A stretch of DNA of 64,000 nt from Chinchilla lanigera (taxonomy: Eukaryota; Chordata; Mammalia; Rodentia; Chinchillidae), in NCBI RefSeq assembly GCF_000276665.1, contig NW_004955425.1, positions 21,092,564-21,156,563 of the forward strand, written 5' to 3'. A model generated the notes under the pieces. It searched no databases. It was not told where the DNA came from and worked only from the letters and a program-made list of their open reading frames with translations. The first letter of the stretch is position 1. Every line of letters begins with the position of its first letter. Of the stretch, positions 13,301-22,300 are shown in pieces. The position numbers were made by a program, and so were the translations under genes.

Positions 13301-16300
13301 CTGACACACTATAAAGATTCAATAAATGTTGTTATTAATGTTTGAGGCCCCGCACTTTTCCCTCACTCATTACTGAGTCCAGAATTTTACTTTCTACACT
13401 CTCTCATCTCTCTTGTGCTGTTTCCTTTTGCTGACAGGCTTCAAAAGCACTACTTTAAACCACTGGCCATCTCTTATCCTTAAGCTCAGGAATTTTTTGA
13501 ACCTCTATCACAACAGCAAATTCTTTTTTTTAATTAATTAAGTTTATTGGCACATTTTAGGTATACATAATGATCACATTCATCACAGGGAATTTGTACC
13601 TGTATGTGATGTATCTTGATTCTTTTTTCCCCATTTCCCTACCTTCTTTTAACTCCTCTTTGTCCCTTTATTTACAAAAGCTTTGTTTCCATTTTTTCCT
13701 TCTTTTCTCATTATTTTTCTTTTCCTTTCCTCCTCCTCCTCCCTACTTTCCCTTCCCCAGTTGAATATTTCCTTCCTATTTCACAGTATCTATTATACAG
13801 TTGGGTATTTATTTATACTTTTCATGTCTCACACCAGAGAAAATGTGATACTTATAAATGTGGGTCAATTTTATTTCACTTATGAGTATGTTCTTGATTT
13901 GCATCCATTTAGCTATAAATATCTCAAGTTTACCCTTCTTTCTGGCTCAGTAGTACTCCATTGCATAAAAAAGTCTACATTTTCTTTCTCCATTCATTGG
14001 TTGATGGACATTTGGGCTGTTTTCAAAATTTAGCTCTTACAAACTGTGTTGCTATAAACATGGGTCTACATATATCACTGTGGTGAGATGCTTTTAATTC
14101 TTTCAGGAAGAAACCAAGAAGAGGAATAGGTTAGTCAAAGGGAACCTCTGGTCCTAATTTTCTGAGGACTCTCCACACTGATTTCCACAGTGATTGTACA
14201 GTCTATACCCTCATCATCAGTGGAAAAGGATTTCTTTCTCCCCACAGCCCCTCCAGCATTTGTTATTGGTTGATTTCTTCATGACAGCCATTCTTTCTAG
14301 GTTGAGATGGAATCTGGTATTATTTTAATTTGCATCTCTCAAATGATCAGTGATGTCTAACATTTTTTCATATATTTATTTGCTGTTTGTATTTCTTCAC
14401 CTGAGAAGTGTTTATTCATTTCAGATGCCCATTTTTGGTTTGGATCTGTAAAATTAGGGGGCAGATTCTTTTTAGTTCTTTATATATTCTAGATACTATT
14501 CCTTTGTCTGAGGAAGAGCTGGCAAAATTTTTTTTCCCACTGCATGGGTTGTCTTCCCACTCTGTTGATGATTTATTTTGCTGTGCAAAAACTTTTTCAT
14601 AAGATGAGATCCTAGCTGTTGATTCTTTGTAATAGTTCCCATGTATTTGGGCTTTTCACAACAGTAAATTCTTAGGGCTCCCTTCCTTTTTACATCACCA
14701 AGTTGTTCTTTGGTGACAATCAAATGAACACTAAAGAAGTAGTTCTTCCCATCTCCTTTCTTTTTTTTTTTTTTTTTGGTTTTTCTCCGGTACCGGGAAC
14801 TGAACTCACGACCTTGCGCTTGCCAGGCAGGCGCTTTTGCCACTGAGCTAAATCCCCAGCCCCCATCTCCTTTCTTTTTTGAAAGGCAATACTATCATTG
14901 AGACAAGCCTTTGTCTGTCTTTGGAAGACAGTAACTTAAATGGTAGATGTCTGTCTTTCCACTTGTCTGTCTGTCTATCTATGATCTATCCATCTGTTCT
15001 ACGCTATTTAAGAAACCAAAATTTTTAGTGTACCCCACAGCCTAAAGATTATTAGATTTTACATACTCATAATTCAGATTGTACCATCAACTTGTGAAGT
15101 AGTTTTTATCATCCTCACTTTAGAGATGATAAATCAGGGATAAGAGAGATTCAGGATATACTCATGGTAACCAAGTAAGATTTTTAGCTGAGACTCAAAC
15201 CCAGAATACTAACTGGCAAGCTTTCTCCATGCTAGATACTAGAAGAGGGTCAACCATATCCAACCAGGTGGTTTCTGTAGAATGTTTATTTCTATCAAGA
15301 TTTTACTACCTGCTTTACTAATTATTTGACAGATTATTTATGTCAAGACACCACCTGTAAACCCTCACATCCTTATCCAAAATGTCTTCAACATCCATTC
15401 ATTAAAATTTTTGAGCACTTACCATGTACTAGGCACTGTAATTTCTGAATTTTGATAGTGGTGTATGTATTCTTTAACAAATGAGTCTACTCTTCTTGGC
15501 CTTTGTGTATTCTATCCAACCTGTTCATGAACACAGGTGCACGAGTGTTGTACTGTGTACTGTGTTGTACTGTTGTGCTACAGCCACAGCACTACAGCAG
15601 ATCCAAGTTCCCGCCTGTCTTGGTTACTTTTCTCTCAATGCTGAGACAAAATATCCAACACCCAGAATTAAGGAAGGAAAGGTTTTATTTACCTCACAGT
15701 TCGTGGAGGTTTCAGTCCATATTCAGCTGGCTCCAAGGCAGAGTGGCACGTGGCAGAGGGCAACAGTTCATGGTGGCAGAAAATAGTAAAAGCAGCAAGA
15801 GCAAAAAGGAGGAGCAGCAAGCAGTCTCTTGCCCTCCCTTACATTGTGTGCAAACTCCCTGCCCCAGGGCAGGTGTAGCACTCACACCCATAATCCCAGC
15901 GCTGTACCATGGATTAATCATAAACCCTAGAAGCCCACCCCATGACTGCATGAGGCTTTTGTGGGGACATCCAGACACAAACCATAACACTTCCTCAACA
16001 GAGCTCACAACCTCTAGAGAGAAAAACTGGAAGTAATTCAAGTACAAGGTCAACTATGATTAAAGCCTTCTTTAAAGGTAAAAAGCCATACAAGGACAGC
16101 TGATAGAAGGTGTTTGACATGGGTTTGAGAGGTATCTGGAGAGGGTGCTGGGAAGAGCAGAATGCAGGAGAAAAAGGGTGGAGGAGGGGAGTTGGCAGAG
16201 TGAAGCATGGAGCAATCGCTGGTGCTTCCAGTAGAAGCAGACCACACGACGGCCAGAATGAGAGTCAGACTGGACAGGTTGGCTGGAGGTGCTGCAGTGG

Positions 16301-19300
16301 GAACCCCGAAAGCCCAGCTGAGGCGTTTCTACCATATTCAGTTTGGAGTGGGAAGCCAATCAAGGCCTTTGGGTCAGGGTAACTTGACTGAAATTATGTT
16401 TTATGAGTAGTAATGAGGTACCCATGTGGGATGACATAGGGAGAAAGAGTAAAAGAGAGCTCTGTGGCAAACTCATTCTTGCCTTTTTCACTAGCTGCAC
16501 TTTAGTATTTTCCTGCAGCTCCCTGGAGCTCCGACAGCCTGGTCATGCTTCTTGATTCCATTTGTGCAGTCACACTCCTTCCTCTCCCAAAGCATGGACT
16601 CATGAAAGTACAGTAAGGAGAAGGAGGTGCTTTATTTTTTATTCAGGCGTTTTAGTCAGTAGAGATACATCTGGATTTCTTCTGATGGCTTCACTGTTTT
16701 CCATGCAAATCCACAAGAAGGAGATCAGCACAGTCTTTGCCCACTGAATAATCTGTGGAGCTCACCATCCAGGGAGACAACACCCCACCCTACAAATGAT
16801 GTCAGCACACCACCACTGAGCGCCTTGCTGGGGAGTCCAAACCACAGCCCCTCTTGCTCATGGACCTGCGGGACACCCAGCTTCTCCTTATTGTTCCAAA
16901 CACAAGGGGCTGCTGTTTCTTCCTAGAACTTCAGATTTGCCAGTGATAGCAAAGACTTGCTCTTTTCCCATTATTCCAGTGAAAAAACTTCTCTATGCAC
17001 ATTCTTTAACTCTCCAGGCTTTGATACTGTACAAATTCCTCTTTGTTTTCTGAGAATTCTCTTTTCTGGATTTTTCCAGGACTCATTCCTAAGCCATGCC
17101 CCTACAACCCATTTTGTATGAGTCATTCATCTTCCTGATAGATTAGAGGGCTGTGTGTGCATGTGTGCATGTGTGCATTAGCTATCCATCACTATAGCAA
17201 AATACTGAGATCAACATACAAAAGGAGGAAAGGTTCACCCTGTCTCATGGTTTCAGAGGATTCAGTCTGTGGTTAGTTGGCTCCTTTGCTGTTGGGCCTA
17301 AAGTGAGGTAAAGCATCTCAATGGCAACACACAGTAAACAAAGCTGCCCACCTCATGGGGGCCAGAAAATAAGAGGAGAAACAGAAAAGAACTGGGGTCC
17401 CAACATACCCTTCAGGACATGCCCCATGACATACTGCATCCAAGGAGATCCTACTTCCTAAGTATTTCCCCATCTCCAGTGAGATGCCAGCACAGGCTGG
17501 CAACCACATCCTCACCCATGGGCCCCTGGGAGGCACTGGAGATCCAATCCCTAATGGAAGGTATTCATCAGCGCTTTCATCTTCTCCCTTACAATTTCAA
17601 TCAGCTGGCATTTATAGCTACATCCCATTACTAGTGATTCTTCAGGGAAAGCATATAACCAGTCCCGCCCTCATTTATCTGCCTGCCTGAATATCTAGTG
17701 CTACTTTTGCCTTCCTGGAGTAAATGGAAGAATGAGTTCAGGGCAAGTTGTTTCATTGTGTTCCCTAGCACTGCAGGCTCGTCACAGTGGGTTCACACAG
17801 ACTGGCCAATTCAGAAACAGAGAGTGAGATGCAGTGAGGCTGAAGAGCCAGGTGCAGAGAACCACTCTGCAGAGAACCTTCCAGGCAGTAAGCTCAAGAA
17901 AACATCTTCCCATGGCACTGAAGTAATGAGAAGCTGCTGACGAGGGGTGGAGGACACAAATGAGTAGCTGGGTTGTTGGAAGCAAGCAGCACCTTCGAGA
18001 GAAGTGAGGCAGGGGCTGGGGATTTAGCTCAGTGGCAAAGCGCCTGCCTGGCAAGCGCAAGGTCGTGAGTTTGATTCCTGGTACAAAAAAAAAAAAAAAA
18101 GAAGAGAAGTGAGGCAAATGAGGCTGTTTGACTCAGAGCACAAAGACGGGATGTCCCCCAGCAGGCAGGAGATGGGAACAAAGGGTCAGAAATTGCTGAC
18201 AGTGTCCCCAGACTCTAGTACCTGGCACATCACAGATCTCTGAAAGCCAGGAGGCACAAACTGAGGAAGCAAGCAGAAGAGGGAAAGACCATGTTGGAAC
18301 TTGACCTGAAAGAAGGGGTAGAAGTCCCATTCCTTTTTGTTCTAACCTTATAGTCCTGGCAAAGCTAAGACTTAGGAATTTAGTGCAGCTTCTAAGCCTA
18401 CAGACATAAGGGTTCAATCAAGAGTAAAATCTAAGAGAGACTCTGAAGTTATAGGAAGTGTTTACTTTCTTAAAGCAAGCTGAAATAAGAACTGCCTCTC
18501 CTGTTTTATTAAATACATGAGACAGCAGCATATCTTCACATTCCTTAGGAAATGAAAAGGTTTAGTGATTTGTTTTGGGGGGGGTTGTTCTTTGGGTTTT
18601 TGGTTGTTTAGAGACAAGGGTCTCACTATGAGGCCCAAGCTGGCCTTGAACTCAGTGATCCTCCTGCACCAGGCTCCCAAGTGCTGGGATTACAGGTGTG
18701 CACCACCATGCCCAGCTCCTCAGCAAATGGGAACAGGCGTTGTCCCCAAGCATGGGTGGAAATGAAGGTGATGAACAACAGGGACCTTCTCTTTGAGAGT
18801 AATTTCCTAGTGTTTGGAACAACTCACTGCAGCAACAAAACAGATGACAACAAAGGGGTGAAAAGAACTGTGCAAAGTGGCATGAAGCAGGTGGAGAAAA
18901 CCTGTTTATTCTGTCCAGCTGCTGGAGGAATGAAAACCTTCTCTGGCAAAGCCAGCAAGATGCTTGCAGAGCTAGCAGTCAGGTCTGCTCAGCTGTAGGG
19001 ACCCAAGGAACATAAGAATGGCATGGTGGCTGGTGTGGGAGGAGCGTCTGGCATCTGCCCCATCATATTCGCATACTGAAGTCCTGCTCCCCAATATGAT
19101 GGCAGTGGAGGTAGGACTGTTGGGACGTGGTTGGGCACACCTACAATCCCAGCACCCTGGGAGGCTAAGGCAGCTGCTGGCAAGTTCCAGCTCAGCCTGA
19201 AAACTTAGTGCTGAGGGTGAGATCTTCATGCTGAGATCCATGCTATTTTCAGAAGAGACATGAGAGAGACTGATCTCTCTCCACTACGTGAAGATACAAT

Positions 19301-22300
19301 GAAGAGAGGACCACCTTCAAGTCAGCCAGTAGGCCTTAGCAAGAAGCCACATCTGCCAGCGCTTTGCCCTCAGACTTCCCAGCCTCCAGAACTGAGAAAT
19401 AAATGTCTGTTGTGTACATCACCTACGAGGTGGCATTCTGGTACAGCAGCATGAGCTGATGGAGACAGTGACCCATTGTCCCGGGTCTTGTCTCTTCCAG
19501 AACCAGACTGAGAATAACACGAAGGTGAGACAATGTCAAAAGACAACGTGGCCACCAGCAATTCTTCATTCTTTCTCCCAACACTGCCACCCTCCTCTGA
19601 ATACAGACAAGTGTGCAAAAGCAGGAGCACACCACTGGGCATGGAATGAGCAACGAGTGAGAATGAAGCTGTACAAAGGAAACACCATAAGGCATATCCG
19701 CGAATAGGAGAAGGGGATTTTTATAAAAGTCATTTCTACGATTTTGCTCACCTTTGTTTAAGCGTCCCATCACAGTAAATTCAAAATATTTGCTGTTGTC
19801 AGTTGAGTAGAGGCCAAAGATGGTGGCTGAGCTTTTAGTCTGCAGCTTGAAGGTAGCAATCATGTACAGCTCACTCAGGGTGGGGTCTCTCAGAATAGGC
19901 AGCAGAGCACCCGGGTTCAGCCTCTGACTGGAGGCTGGGAGGAGGTCAAAGACTGTGGAGGAAAGAGGCAGTCAGTACCTCAGGTAAAAATTTAAAAGCA
20001 AAGACGACCCTTGGGGCAAACACAGTTGGCAGGTATTTGAAAATAGGTACAAAATAATATAAACTAATCTAGCATCATTTTTCACATTATCAAACTCACC
20101 AGCTCTTCCCTGTCATTTTTGCAGTGGCTGGGCATTTGAAGCAGAAGAAGTGTAGCACAGTATTCATCACTGGTTATATCCTTAAGAGAAGACTAACTCT
20201 GCAAACTCAAAATTGGATTTGGCTAACCAAGTAGCTCTGAAAGTGACTACTAGGAAAAGACCCGAAGATGTCAAGCAAGGGATGAGGGAACCGCATTGTT
20301 TTTCCGATGCTCTCCAGCAGGGAATTCCAGTCATGGGGTCCCCTATGTATATCTGCCAGTCCAGAGCCATCTGCGCTTTCCTGGTCGTGACAAATGACAG
20401 AGAATGCAAGAGAAAGCATGGATGTGGCTGTGGACACAGCGTTGGCAAAATGATTGGCTACCTTTGCAAGAACTGAGTGTTCCCTTTTGCCTTTACAATT
20501 CTAATATTTTTTCTGCTTAAAAAAAATCTCATTGTGCTGGGCATGGTGTTGCACACCGTGATTCCAGCATTTTTAGGGCTGAAGCAGGAGTATTGCCGTG
20601 AGTTTGAGGTCATCCTGAGCTACATAGTGAGCTCAAAGCCAGCCTCAACTATATAGCAAGACCCTGTCTCAAAAAAAATAAATAAATAAATAAAAAGAGA
20701 GAGAGAAAGAAAAAAAAGGACAAAGAAAAATTCTATTGTAGAAACAAACAAAACAATGTGGTTTCTACTTCTCAACTGTATGCTGGATACAGCTGGTCTA
20801 CAAACACTAAAATCTGCATTTGTATTTGTATAAGTTGCTTTTGGTCAAGCAAGCAGCACTTTTCCCAGCAGTTTTGTAAGCTCTCTGAAGGCTAAGACCT
20901 ATGTGATAACCATTTAAAAGGCAAAAGCCAGATCTGAACAATACTTGTAGAAGCTACTTAGCCTTTCTTTCACTTTATGAAAATATTGTTTGAACAATTT
21001 CATACCCAGTAGGAACTTCAGCACCTAGAACTGTCAACTGAAAGGAGATTATTGATAATTTATAAAGGGCTTTCAAAATCAATAAGATGATAAGCATCCT
21101 TCCAGAAAAATGGGCAAAGAGCATAAAAAATGATTTACAGATAAAACAAGTACAATTGATCAACAGGTATGCAAATGTACATTCACAGCTTACCAAATGA
21201 TGAAGCAGCCTACTAGGATATTTTTTTCACCATTAATCTGATAACATACTAATACAATAATATTCAACTGGTGGGGAGAGTTCAGAGAAATGGACCCTCT
21301 GATATACTATGGGGTAAGATTTAAACTAGTATAAACATTTTGAAGATGATTTAAATAACAGTACCAAAGGCCCCAAAATATACATGGTCTTTAACCTGTC
21401 AGTTATATTTATGTAACTTCATCCCAAGGAAATAATAGGTGATATAGCAAATTATTTCACTACAAGGATATTTATCATCAGAACTTCTGTTTGGGAAGAA
21501 ATCAGTAAAACTGTGTGGGAAGAGATGGAAACCCTGGAAGTTTCCCTGGTGTGATGCTTTGCCATGAAGACATGGAGGATCCTTAGGAGAGAAGAAAGGG
21601 CTGGTTGGAAGGCCAAGGGGTGGTTAGTGCCAAACCAGGACACTCAATTCTTCAATAAATTAATTATGTATTAGTAATTAATAAATTACAATATCCAATA
21701 CTGGAAACAACTTCAGAGTTCTACATTACAAACCCAGCTAGAGAAATTCTGGTCAGACTACTGTCTGTTTTAAAGTGAAGATAAATACTTCTAGGCATAG
21801 AAAGGCATTCATGATAGAGTAAGAAAAAGGAAGATGATAAAACTCTGTCTCACAATTCCATTTGACATATTTGCATAGAAAGAGATTTGAAATGAAAGAC
21901 AACATAACAATAGATTAATGTTCAAAGTGGCTATCTTTAGGTTGCTTAAGTTTTGTCTTTATTGTTGCTTATTCAGTTTCTATTTTCACTGTTTTACAGT
22001 GAATTGATAATAAGAAAAAAATGAGTAAAAGAAACAGGAAAACTCTAGTTATCCATGAACATTCGTTTCAAAGACAATTTGTCTTCAAACTAAATCTATA
22101 ATGTTTCTTTCACATATACAAGAGGACCTTACTCAACAACATATTTAACCCTAGATGTGTTGGAAAGCAGAATATCCACTGTGCTTCCTCTAACACCTCA
22201 CATCCTCACACCATGAAGAGAGCTATCGACTATATTTCAAAGGGGAAACTAGATTTTTTAATTTCCATATAAGTGGAAACTTTACATTTCCACCAACGAG

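Larger units (their letters stand above)
5787..19751 (-). other. THBS4: THBS4 intron 2 (about 14 kb)
   Basis: Phase 1, donor gtgagc, acceptor gttccag. The largest intron in the window, filled with transposable elements listed separately: MaLR LTRs at 5931-6269, 9486-9858, 15616-15989, 17175-17545 and 19020-19474, an L1 3' end at 13526-14656, ID SINEs, B1 SINEs and MIR pieces. Stretches with nothing recognised: 6626-7448, 7581-9480, 9864-11388, 11530-13508, 15990-17170 and 17550-17998. Short open frames in these stretches have no support as genes. Confidence 0.8.

Noticed and set aside
15503..16036. 177-residue frame
   Set aside because: It lies in a MaLR LTR and a parallel frame occurs in the copy at 9483-9878; no domain is seen.
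18012..18100. tRNA-like body with A and B boxes, possible tRNA gene
   Set aside because: It is an ID SINE: fixed family consensus, A-tail and target duplication; no proper acceptor stem. The same applies to all other ID copies.
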